NCBI GenBank assembly: GCA_031266875.1
Contig: JAISAE010000030.1
Span: 1 to 33,345, forward strand
Source: Treponema sp.
Lineage (GTDB): Bacteria > Spirochaetota > Spirochaetia > Treponematales > Breznakiellaceae
Direction of reading: 5' to 3'
Length of the DNA stretch: 33,345 bases
Shown: positions 8,627 to 17,400 of the stretch, one piece after another
Position numbering within the stretch: position 1 is the first letter of the stretch
Layout: each line of letters begins with the position of its first letter
Program-made: the position numbers and the translations under genes
Notes under the pieces: model-generated
The model's input: only the letters and a program-made list of their open reading frames with translations
The model's database searches: none
What the model was told of the DNA's origin: nothing

Positions 8627-8707
8627 ATCCGCCTCCTCTTGTCCCGCCCGCATGACGCGATGCGTCCCGCGCTATGCGAGCGGATATATATAAAGAGCAT
8701 AGGCTCT

Positions 8708-9745
8708 CTATTCCAATAAAGACGCCAAGTAAGCGTCAAATGCCGTTGCGAAGCTGCCACTGTTAATAGCCGCCTCCGCTGCTTGAAGCGCCCGCTGCCG
8801 GGCTGCGGATTCCGTAGCCTGCCCCTGCCGGTCATTGACCGAGAAGGAAAACACCTCCTTGCCGTTCCGGTCTTCCAGTGTTGCCATGAGAAGGTAGCGC
8901 ACATACTTGATGCGCTGATTGCCTACATCAGCATCCTCCAATTCCAGAATCGCGTAGAGAAGGTAGGCGTTATCGCCAGAGCTGGCCGCTCTGAAATCCC
9001 GTTTGGTAAAAAAGGACGAGAAGGCTCTGCTCATGCGGTTGCTGACATCGCCCTCAACCTGAATGGTGATGGTGATAGACCGGGCTTCCGCCTGAGCAAG
9101 GGCTTTCACGGTGTCGGCGTTACCATACTCAGGCCGCCGTCCGATTGTTGACACGTCAAGAACCTCTAGAAGACTCTGAAAGTTGTCAGTTACTGCCGCG
9201 AGATTGGCGGCAAAGCTCAAGGACTCAAAGGCTTCAAAGGTGCCTGGATTCGCCGCCGCTGTTTCCTTCAGAAGCCGGACGACTCGCTCGTTTTCGCGGA
9301 TCATGGCTGTATACCGCGCCGCGCTGTCTCTGCGGTTCATCCGCGCATTGGCGTACACCGTGCCGTTGGCTGCTGTCCATACCTCACTCTGAACCCCGAT
9401 GAGGCCGGTTACATTGGTAGAGGTGTTGACCTCTTGGGCGAAGTCCTGGCTTTCAGAAAAGGTGGCGATCTTCTTGTTGTCCGATTCGCTCACTACCTGG
9501 GCGAACTCCTGAGAAGCCCTCGTCATGCTCTGGACATCGGTTTTGAACACCCGCGCTAGAGCGTTCATAGCGGCGTTCTGGGCGGTTTCCCGGTCCTTTC
9601 CAGTCTCCACAACGGAGAGCCAGTCTCTGTCAGGAAAAGCCGCAGCCTGATTGCTCACCCATGCCGGCGCTGTCTGCGCCCACGCCCCCGCCGCCTGTAA
9701 GACCCAGAGCAAGCACGCTATCTTCATTGGGTTAGTACCCGTCAT
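8708..9745 (-). CDS. Secreted LPP20-like protein
   Basis: Exported protein of 345 residues with a signal peptide (cleavage near AWA-QT) but no lipobox. The mature start PAWVSNQAAAFPDRDWLSVV, then ETAQNAAMNALARVFKTDVQS, follows the LPP20/FlgP-like pattern of a W-x-conserved strand followed by an Ala-rich helix. A second half (about 190-345) contains TITIQVEGDVSNRMSRAFS and a C-terminal helix-rich end. In Gammaproteobacteria LPP20-type proteins belong to outer-membrane flagellar or motility accessories; that role is only an analogy here. The ATG at 9745 follows AGGAGG by 8 bases; a GTG at 9751 is too close to the ribosome-binding site. Confidence 0.78.
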   Translation of the reverse strand: MTGTNPMKIACLLWVLQAAGAWAQTAPAWVSNQAAAFPDRDWLSVVETGKDRETAQNAAMNALARVFKTDVQSMTRASQEFAQVVSESDNKKIATFSESQDFAQEVNTSTNVTGLIGVQSEVWTAANGTVYANARMNRRDSAARYTAMIRENERVVRLLKETAAANPGTFEAFESLSFAANLAAVTDNFQSLLEVLDVSTIGRRPEYGNADTVKALAQAEARSITITIQVEGDVSNRMSRAFSSFFTKRDFRAASSGDNAYLLYAILELEDADVGNQRIKYVRYLLMATLEDRNGKEVFSFSVNDRQGQATESAARQRALQAAEAAINSGSFATAFDAYLASLLE

Positions 9746-9785
9746 TCTCACTTCCTCCTTTTGTGTTTAGGAACAAGCCCTAAAC

Positions 9786-10184
9786 ACCATTTCATTTGTC
9801 CCGTAGACCATTTCATTTGCATCAGAGACAACTTTGTTTGTCCCGGAGAACACTTTGTTTGCCTCATAGAACATTTGATTTGTCCCGGAGACAACTTCAT
9901 TTGCCTCAGAGAACATTTCATTTGCCTCAGAGACCATTTTGCTTGTCCCGGAGACAATTTTGTTTGTCCCGGAGACAATTTCATTTGCCTCAAAGACAAC
10001 TTCATTTGTCCCGGAGACAACTTCATTTGCCTCAGAGACAATTTTGTTTGCCTCAAGCCATTCGGGGCAAGTCCCGAACCATGCGGGACAAGTCCTAAGC
10101 CATTCAGGGCAAGTCCCTAACCATGCGGGACAAGTCCCAAGCCATTCAGGGCAAGTCCCGAACCATGCGGGACTTGTTCCAAAA
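9786..10184. repeat. 19-unit array of 21-bp repeats, two types in opposite orientation
   Basis: Thirteen type-1 units (9786-10058), consensus near ACAACTTCATTTGTCCCGGAG, alternate irregularly between TTTGTCCC and TTTGCCTC variants. They are followed without a break in register by six type-2 units (10059-10184), alternating CATTCAGGGCAAG... and CATGCGGGACAAG.... GGGACAAG is the reverse complement of CTTGTCCC, so the core motif flips orientation at 10058. Many units are small dyads (GGAGACAA...TTTGTCCC; GGGAC-AA-GTCCC). Because 21 is a multiple of three, several frames stay open through it (for example minus 9767-10237), but none has a credible start, so I treat it as non-coding. It fills the gap between the fibronectin-III lipoprotein and the LPP20-like gene. 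Confidence 0.93.
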
Positions 10185-10198
10185 CACAAGCAGGACGC

Positions 10199-10216
10199 CG
10201 CGCCTAAACAGGCGCG
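10199..10216 (-). terminator. Hairpin after the fibronectin-III lipoprotein gene
   Basis: A 7-bp perfect stem CGCGCCT/AGGCGCG with loop AAAC lies 25 bases past the stop of the minus-strand gene. There is no clear U tract, so it may be a stabiliser rather than a terminator. Confidence 0.35.
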
Positions 10217-10240
10217 ACATCCGGCGTTAGTAACCACTAT

Positions 10241-12577
10241 TTACCAATATTGAACAGCAAATTGGCCTGACGATGAGCTACTATATCCTTGTACTTCTAC
10301 AACGATATAACCGGTATGATCCGCAGTGAACGAATGTAAATTTGTACCGTTCATATCAGACACCGGGGCAAGATAACCAGTGGTGTTCCAATATTTCACA
10401 CCCACCTTTATGTCCGCGTATGAGGAACTGTTTTGCGCATTATCACTATCGTACCACCATACGGTATAGCTTCCGGGACTCACGACCTCAAAGTAGTAAT
10501 AAACGGTTTGTCCCGCAGAAAGGCTGTCATACTTATTGGTCTTATAGCTCAGTTGGGGGTAGTCAGGTACTGATACTGGCGCAACGGCGCTTGTTGCGTA
10601 GGCGTACTCGCTGGACAAGGGACTCTGTGCTGTGCCGTTATATGCAGAAACTTTGTAGTACCACGTGTCCCCAACATAAACATCTGTGTCTATGTACCAC
10701 GTGTCTGTAGTCGAGGCAGAACCCCATTCATAGAAGTCCCCGTCTGCGCTCTCTGCGAAACGGATCCTATAACCCAATGCTCCAGAAACAGGATTCCAGC
10801 TTACCCTGATAGACCCATCCGATTGCGCTACTGCGCTAATGCCTGTAGGCGCGGTAAGTTGCGCTGTCGGCGTTACCGCTGTTGCAAAGGCGGCGGGTTC
10901 GGACAAGGGACCATTTCCTGCGGCATTATACGCACACACTTTGTAGTACCACGTCTGGCCGGGCTGAACATCCGTGTCTGTGTACCAAGTCTCTGTCGCT
11001 GAAGTCCACACAGGAGTCTGAGCAGTGTATTGCCCGCTTTCAGTCATTGAGAAATAGATTATATAACCGGTTGCTCCAGGAACGGAAGTCCAGGTTACCT
11101 TGATAGACCCATCATCAGAGAGCGCTTCTGCGGAAACGGTAGGCGCGGTGGCAGGTGCTGTTCCTTCTGCGCTAGTGGGGGTCTGTCCCTGAATAGAGGC
11201 TGCTGCTCCTTCCTCGTTTTTAGCATACGCGCTTACCTCATAGGTATAGCTTGTGTTGGCGCTAACAGTGTTGTCCGTATAGGAGGTCGCGCTAGTCGTA
11301 TTGAGAAGTCCTGCCCCTGAAAGATCGTCCCGGTATATCTTGTAGTATTCAGTACCCCCGGAAACAGGGTCCCACGTGAGGGTTATTGAAGATGGTGTTG
11401 CGCTGGTTACGCGGAGATTCGCCGGCGCTGATAGCCGTGTTTGCCCCACTGCGGCTGTCGTTACATTAACGGATAGAGACTTGGTTTCACCTGCGCTATT
11501 ATAGGCGCTTACCTGATACTTATACTCTATTGACGGACTCAGGCCGGTATCAATGTATTCGCGGACAGTCAGCCCTTCCTTAATCTTGGTATACGTTTCG
11601 TTGCTAGAATCAGCGCGATAAACATTGTATCCGCTTGCTCCCACTACCTGATTCCACGCAAGCGTTATCTGGGTATCGCGTATATCCGATGCGCGCACGC
11701 TCTCAGGCATTGCGGGCGGCTCCGTAGAACCCCCTGCTGGAATGACAATCCCGGTAATCCAACCTTCTTCATCGATAAGCGTACCGGTTAATTCATAATC
11801 AGAATCGGGAACACAAATGACATGTACTCTGGAGGTACTGATCGTTTCTTCATATACCGGTGTATAAGAGACCTTTAATGACATATCCTTATGAAACCAT
11901 GCTGTCGGAAAAGGCACGGCTGTAAGATCGACGACACTAAGCGGTGCATCGGAAAGGTACCCGAAGGTGCTATTACCATCATCGAATTCCAAGAACACTT
12001 TGGGCGTACCGGCTCTCGCATTAGGCTTGGGACCTTGCAGAGAGGGATTGAAGGTCAAATAGCCTGTCGTTGAATCATAGGTAACAACGGAGCTTCCCTC
12101 AGCTACAGGGTTATCTGGTGCGACTCCTCCTATTGGCGCACTATCTTCACCGGTAGCCTTAACCCAATCTCTTGCCTCATAGTCATAATGTCCACCATCA
12201 ATAGCGTATTTATAGATCTTACCGGTTTCGGCGAAGTAATCATAAAACGTACAGGTAGAGGTTTCCTGGGATATAGGAAATGCCTCTCCTTCAGTGCATA
12301 TTTCACCCAACCAGGCCCAGTCTCCCCACGTACCATCATCTTGTTTTTTGCTTCTAAAGATATATTGGTATGTGTCTTTTTCCGGTGTGTCCCATGTCAG
12401 CTTGATGACGCTACTGATTGTCTCCACTTTCGGCGCGGGCAGAGCGCCTTTCTGCTGGACACCGATGATCTTTGTCTCGAACTTGCCGTCGGTCGGCACT
12501 TCGCAGGCGATTGTTATCATAGCCAGCGCGACAAGAAAGAGCCTTGCCCATGCCGGCCAAACCGTTTGTGTGTTCAT
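10241..12577 (-). CDS. Multidomain fibronectin type III lipoprotein
   Basis: Predicted surface or periplasmic lipoprotein of 778 residues, signal peptide with lipobox ITIAC (Cys 25). A degenerate fibronectin-III-like unit lies at about 48-145. Four clear FN3 domains follow at about 288-375, 380-470, 475-570 and 575-665, each with the PxxLxV, ITLxW, YxVYR and Y-K/E-V-x-A-Y-N-x-x-G signatures. The C-terminal 105 residues (SLSAGQTVYYYFEVVSPGSYTVWW region) resemble a pre-peptidase C-terminal type beta sandwich. FN3 arrays usually mediate binding or spacing outside the cell; no catalytic domain is visible. The start has AAGGAG six bases upstream. Only 18 bp separate it from the upstream CsgG/barrel gene, so the two are co-transcribed. 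Confidence 0.9.
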   Translation of the reverse strand: MNTQTVWPAWARLFLVALAMITIACEVPTDGKFETKIIGVQQKGALPAPKVETISSVIKLTWDTPEKDTYQYIFRSKKQDDGTWGDWAWLGEICTEGEAFPISQETSTCTFYDYFAETGKIYKYAIDGGHYDYEARDWVKATGEDSAPIGGVAPDNPVAEGSSVVTYDSTTGYLTFNPSLQGPKPNARAGTPKVFLEFDDGNSTFGYLSDAPLSVVDLTAVPFPTAWFHKDMSLKVSYTPVYEETISTSRVHVICVPDSDYELTGTLIDEEGWITGIVIPAGGSTEPPAMPESVRASDIRDTQITLAWNQVVGASGYNVYRADSSNETYTKIKEGLTVREYIDTGLSPSIEYKYQVSAYNSAGETKSLSVNVTTAAVGQTRLSAPANLRVTSATPSSITLTWDPVSGGTEYYKIYRDDLSGAGLLNTTSATSYTDNTVSANTSYTYEVSAYAKNEEGAAASIQGQTPTSAEGTAPATAPTVSAEALSDDGSIKVTWTSVPGATGYIIYFSMTESGQYTAQTPVWTSATETWYTDTDVQPGQTWYYKVCAYNAAGNGPLSEPAAFATAVTPTAQLTAPTGISAVAQSDGSIRVSWNPVSGALGYRIRFAESADGDFYEWGSASTTDTWYIDTDVYVGDTWYYKVSAYNGTAQSPLSSEYAYATSAVAPVSVPDYPQLSYKTNKYDSLSAGQTVYYYFEVVSPGSYTVWWYDSDNAQNSSSYADIKVGVKYWNTTGYLAPVSDMNGTNLHSFTADHTGYIVVEVQGYSSSSSGQFAVQYW

Positions 12578-12595
12578 AAAAACTCCTTTGAGAAC

Positions 12596-13729
12596 TTACT
12601 TTCTCGTGATGATCCCGATTTCATAGCCCAGGGTGATTGACGCCATAGCGCGGGAGTAAATGCCCAGGTTTCCCCTGCTGTCTGAGATGGACGTGTTGCC
12701 CAGCTCCATTGCGTAGCGCGCATCAATGAAGAGCGCGCCCGGGCCGATGTTGAGGCCGAAGTTAAGCCCGCCCACAACGCCAACAGGGATGGACATATCG
12801 AAAGAAGCGTTATCGACCGCGTCATTGTCGCTGTTGACGTTGAGCTGTCCCAGGGGCAGGGCGAAGTATGCGCCGCCAAATGGGGCGATGAGCAGCTTGC
12901 CGGGCCTGAACGTGAGCTTGAACAGCGCCGCCAGTGTCAGGGACTGGGACTCGAAGCTGGCTTCGTAGCTCTCTCCTGAGTAGTTCACCTTGTCTGCGGT
13001 GAACAGGGCTTCGGCTTGCAGCGCGAGGACGCTGGTAAACTGGAGACCGAGGTGGATGCCCGCTTCATAGGTGAAGTTGTTCGGCTCAAGCTTGCCTTTA
13101 ACATCATCCGAAAGCGTGAAGAGGCGCAAGGAAGCGCCGCCTCTGGCGCCGATGTAGAGCAGGTTGTTTGCCCAGGGCAGCACTTCCTTGGGCGGTGGCG
13201 GCGCTTCCTCCCTCACGAACTCCACCCCCAAAAGGTTGGCGAAGCGTTGGTCCATGGCGATGTCGCGGCTTTGCGCCCCTTGAACACGGGCGGTCTCCAC
13301 AGACAGCGCCTGAATCCGCATCCGGTACTCGCTTCCCAGCACGACGAGGGACCCGGAGATGATTGTCTCCGCGCCCAGCCTATGGCCGAACTCAATGGCG
13401 GTTGCGTCACTGACCTCGCCGGTGAGCTGGAAGTCTACCTCCTGTTCCAGCAGTTCTAGGTTTCGCCTGTCCACAATTGTCAGGTTGCCGTCGTTGACAA
13501 GGTATGTGGTGAGTTCCTCGATCACATAGTCCGAAATCGCTTGATTTGGGGCTGTGAAGTTCAGAACCACGACGGTTGATCCGGGGTCGAGTCGTCCCAC
13601 CAGATAATCCATCGAATCCATGATTGCCTTGTCAACGGAAACCGTGCCTTGGGCTGTTTCCTGGGCGAATCCTAGGGCGGAAATTGTTATGAGCAAGCCC
13701 AAAACAAAGCCTTCTTTCATTTTTTTCAT
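12596..13729 (-). CDS. CsgG-like domain fused to an outer-membrane beta-barrel
   Basis: Exported protein of 377 residues, signal peptide with cleavage near GFA-QE. Residues about 30-170 are a CsgG/LpoB/FlgO-like domain: STVVVLNFTAPNQAISDYVIEEL, then LTIVDRRNLELLEQEVDFQ, then LGAETIISGSLVVLGSEYRM. A proline hinge (EEAPPPPKEV, about 174-183) leads to a C-terminal half (190-377) of alternating hydrophobic strands such as YIGARGGASLRLF, SLTLAALFKLTF and ASITLGYEIGI, typical of an OprF/OmpW-size eight-stranded barrel. The fusion suggests an outer-membrane protein carrying its own periplasmic CsgG-like module. It is paralogous to the protein at 6174-6644. The ATG has GGAGG eight bases upstream. It heads the envelope cluster, behind a long leader and an 18-bp G/C tract. 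Confidence 0.85.
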   Translation of the reverse strand: MKKMKEGFVLGLLITISALGFAQETAQGTVSVDKAIMDSMDYLVGRLDPGSTVVVLNFTAPNQAISDYVIEELTTYLVNDGNLTIVDRRNLELLEQEVDFQLTGEVSDATAIEFGHRLGAETIISGSLVVLGSEYRMRIQALSVETARVQGAQSRDIAMDQRFANLLGVEFVREEAPPPPKEVLPWANNLLYIGARGGASLRLFTLSDDVKGKLEPNNFTYEAGIHLGLQFTSVLALQAEALFTADKVNYSGESYEASFESQSLTLAALFKLTFRPGKLLIAPFGGAYFALPLGQLNVNSDNDAVDNASFDMSIPVGVVGGLNFGLNIGPGALFIDARYAMELGNTSISDSRGNLGIYSRAMASITLGYEIGIITRK

Positions 13730-13920
13730 CTAAAAACCTCCAAAAAGATTGTTATTGAGATCGAATTTCAGCATGGAAAGGATATATATTGTCCTTCCTG
13801 AAATGAAGAAGAAACCGCGATAAAACGCGGTATAACATGAAGAGGGAAAACAGAGTAAATATAGCAGCATTATCTCCACAGGGGAGCCCCCCTCTGGAAT
13901 CAGCTCTTTTGTGCCTATTA

Positions 13921-13950
13921 AGTATATATTGAGGGGGGGGGGGGGGGGGG
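13921..13950 (-). promoter_or_regulatory. Candidate length-variable promoter of the CsgG/barrel operon
   Basis: An 18-bp G run (13933-13950; C run on the minus strand) lies six bases upstream of TATACT (13926-13921) in minus-strand orientation. With a 17-base spacer the -35 hexamer would fall at 13944-13949, inside the run, so tract length would set spacing to any upstream -35. In Treponema pallidum G tracts upstream of tpr genes and the OmpW-like TP0126 are known to change length and expression. The leader to 13729 would be about 185 bases. Confidence 0.45.
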
Positions 13951-14270
13951 TGGAGAGAAAATAATGAATAGAGAAACTGCTAAGGGCGCGTAAACATGAG
14001 CCGTATTTTTCATATTTTATTCTCCTCTTTTCACACGCTCACTGAGTGTTTAATGTATGCTATGGGTTTGGCAAATCACCCATTGCCAGTCGTTGAACTG
14101 CTTGGTGAGCCGTTAAACCAGTTGCGCCTCGCCATCGGAACTACCGCGTTCAGCAACAAAGCCATACAAGCCTTACGACGAACTATAGTGAAAGTAAAGC
14201 AGCCCTCAAATTTTTTGTCAAGCGAATTTTTTAAACAAAACCAACTCTTCTAATAATAAGAAAGAGTACG

Positions 14271-14369
14271 CGGAGCGATGAGGCGCTGAAGCAGGGCCGT
14301 ATACCCTCAGACCCAGAAAGCGTGATTGCTATCCCAAGCACGCTGGAGCGTATGAGCCTATCTGGGTGT
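14271..14369 (+). pseudogene. Possible ISAs1-family transposase relic
   Basis: Read in frame from 14271 the segment encodes a stretch including SVIAIPSTLERMSLSGC. This resembles the ISAs1 transposase segment EITAIPxLLxxLxLxGC that precedes the IVTIDAMGCQ catalytic region. The similarity ends abruptly after GC and no catalytic core or terminal repeat is seen. The match is from memory and short. Confidence 0.25.
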
Positions 14370-14415
14370 GAAGCTATGTTCAAAACGCTGCGATTATGTG
14401 TTAAGGTAGATTGCC

Positions 14416-17400
14416 ATGGAATCTATCTTTAGTATTGGAAATTTCATCACTCTAGGTATAGTCGGGATTACCCTAGTAATCTTTCGACAGTTCGACCGTA
14501 ATAACCGTGGACTTGAGAAGGTACGGAAGTACGCGGAAAAGCTAAAGGAAGACCTTGCCACATTTGTTTCGGACAAAGAGGCTGCGGTACGTGATTACAG
14601 TACGCTTCTTGACGTCAAACAACAGTCGGCCAAGGAATTGATGAACCGTATACAGACGACCAATGAGGAACTGGCGATCAAGATCGACGCGATAAACAAG
14701 ATCGACGAGCGGCTCAATGTCTATGACGGTACTCTGGCAGAACTTACGCGCATGACCGGACGAGTGCAGGAGAATATCAACTGGATCAAGGACAAAGGGC
14801 CTTTTGTTGACTCGGTGCATAAACGGATCAGCGACGCGAAGGACAAGGTGGAGACTGTTGAACGGCTTCTTGAGGCTTTGCAGGATCACTTTGAGCGGGA
14901 GAACAACATGGCGCTGGAAAAGATAGCCCAGAACATGACCGCCGATACCCTGGCCAAACTCATGGAACTCCGGTCAACGGTGGCGGATATTGAGCGGCAG
15001 ATGCTTGAAAGCCGTGCGGTGATAGAGCGGGCTGATCAGGAACGCGCTGAACGCATTGCGCAGGATACTGAAGCTATCAATAAAACCCTGACTGACGCGC
15101 TGGAGCGGGTTGCGGCCAGCGCGGAAGGTATGGAAGACGCGGTTTTGGTCAAGCTTAAGGAGCAGGCCATAGAACGGATACAGCAGCTTCAGGCCAATAT
15201 TGAAGAGAGATTCAAGACCCATCAGGAAAACGCCCGTACTCAGCTTGATGAATTTCAGAATGAGGTCAAGAAATACAAGAGCGAGTGGGAAAACGATAAT
15301 GTGGAACTGGCTTCTCAGCAACGAATGTTTAAGATTAAGTGGGAGAAGGATATACAGGAGCTTTCCGACCTTGTTCATGTCCAGCATGACGTCTGGGAGA
15401 CGCAGCAGGAGGCGTGGACGCAGGCAGTGGAGAGCGGCGATGCGACGCGGAGCAAGCTGCTTGACGAGCTTAACCAATCGGTCAGTGAGGCGCGTGAGCG
15501 TAATCTCCATGAAAACACGGCTTTGGAAGCGCGGCTGAAAGCCCTACGCGACGCTGCTGAGCAGAGCGTTTCTTCCATTGAAGCGCGGCTCATGCAAACC
15601 GCGAAAGACGCGGAGCGGGATGTGCTTAACCTGACTGGAGAGCGGCTTGAAAGCTGGCGAATCGACGCTACGCAGGCCGAGGCGAATATGCGCCAGATCT
15701 TGCTTGATGTTGAGATGGCTTCTAATGAGACGAAAAAGCGCGTTGATACCCAGATGGCCGCGATTGAGGAGCAGTTTCAGGCAGAGGAAAAACGCGCAGG
15801 CGCTATTACCATTAACCTTGAGGCGCGTATCCTAAAAGCAGCTAAGGGCGCGGAGGAAAAGGCGCTTGCCCTTACTGAGGAACGGCTTGAGCATTGGCGA
15901 GAGGTTGCCGCAGAAGAGGAAGAGAACACGCAGCGCATACTCAGCAATCTTGAAGCCTCGTCTGAAGAAATAAGAACGCATTTCGCCAATGAAATTGAGG
16001 CTATGGAACAGCACTTGAAAGACCTTGCCGTACATACTGACGAGGCGATTGCCGCGTTACGCGCCCATATTGTGCAGGGCGCGGACGATATTCAGACAAA
16101 GGTCTGGGAAGAGACCGGAGCGCGACTTGAACAATGGCGGCAGGTCGCCAGCGAAAGCGATGAACGGGCGCGACAATTGCTCGCCGACCTTGAAACGGTT
16201 TCAGCGGAGACTGAGCGCCATATACTTGACGAAATCAACGGCGCGACCAGCCGGATCGAGCAGTTACGGTTGATGCTTGATGAGCTTTCCTCCCATCTTG
16301 AGGAAAAGATGACCGAGTCCATGCGTGAGGCTGAAATACACGCCCGCGCCTTTTCTGAAACAGAGCTTGAAAAATGGAAGAACGCCGCTGAGCTGCGGGA
16401 TGTAGAGGCGCGTAAGCTCCTTGATGGTATTGAGGCGTCATTCGAGGACTCCCAGCAGTACATGAGCAGCGAAGTGGCTAAGGCTGAGGAACAGATCGAA
16501 GCCATTCAGCGGGAGATACGGGAAGCCGCGTCCCGTATTGAGGATGAGATGACCCGTGCCGTTGATCGCGCTGAGACGCACTCGCTGGAACTGACCAACG
16601 AGTGCATTGCGCAGTGGACGCGAGTTGTGGAAGCTAAGGAAGATGCCGCAAAAGAGGTGATGGATACACTTGAAGACTCATTCGCGGATGCGCGGAAACG
16701 GAATGTGATCGTTATCGCGGAGAGCGAGGGCAGGTTAAACGCCGTGCGGGATGAGATCAATGGAACCGCTAATACCATAGAAGAAACTTTAATGCAGGCG
16801 GTTGACGACGCGGAAATACGGGCGCGTAACTTGAGCGACATAGGACTTGAGAAGTGGAAGAACGCCGCTGAAGAGGGTGATAAGCGAACCCGCGAGCTTC
16901 TTGCCACCATTGAAATCACCTCCGATGAAACCAGAAAGCGCGTGTTTGATGAGCTTGGGGCGGCGGAATCTCAGCTTGAGACGCTTCAGAAGCAGATAGG
17001 TAACACTGCGACCCAAATTGAGACCATAATGAAGGACAGTGTGATTCAGGCTGAAATCAAAGCGCGGTCCCTGGCTGAAAGCGACCTTGAAAGCTGGAAG
17101 GTTACGGTTGAAGAGCGCGAAGCTAACGCGCAGAGCCTCCTCGCTAATCTGGAAAAGGTTTCGATAAACGCGCAGGAATGTATGGCTGATGTGGAACAGC
17201 GCCTCCTTACCATAGCGGATAGCGCGGAAAAACGGGTGCTTGAAGCCACTGACGAGCGTATTGAGATGTGGAACCGCGTTACAACAGAGGCGGACGCCAA
17301 TACGCGCCAGCTTCTTTCAGACCTTGAAGCCTCTTCTGCTGAAATCAAGACCTACTTTGAGGGTCAAACCGCTGCCATTGAGGGCCAGCTTAAAGATGCG

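Larger units (their letters stand above)
13730..14415. other. Intergenic region with G/C tract and transposase relic
   Basis: This 686-bp gap between divergent genes holds, from left to right: the leader of the barrel gene, with a small hairpin ACCGCG/CGCGGT (13814-13831); the 18-base G tract beside a -10-like element; an open frame 13996-14253 with no ribosome-binding site or recognisable motif, which I do not call; and a short transposase-like relic before the giant coiled-coil gene. Confidence 0.7.

Noticed and set aside
9786-10184. Possible CRISPR array
   Set aside because: Units are contiguous 21-bp repeats with no unique spacers, no conserved long repeat and no cas genes. The same applies to 24693-24965.
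9767-10237. Minus-strand open frame of 156 codons with EANEMVS/GTNKIVS heptads, and plus frames in the same place
   Set aside because: The frames are open because a stop-free 21-bp unit repeats; there is no ribosome-binding site, and the apparent start abuts the previous stop. Treated as a repeat array.
13996-14253. 85-codon plus-strand frame
   Set aside because: No ribosome-binding site, no recognisable motif, and it lies in a region of decayed sequence.
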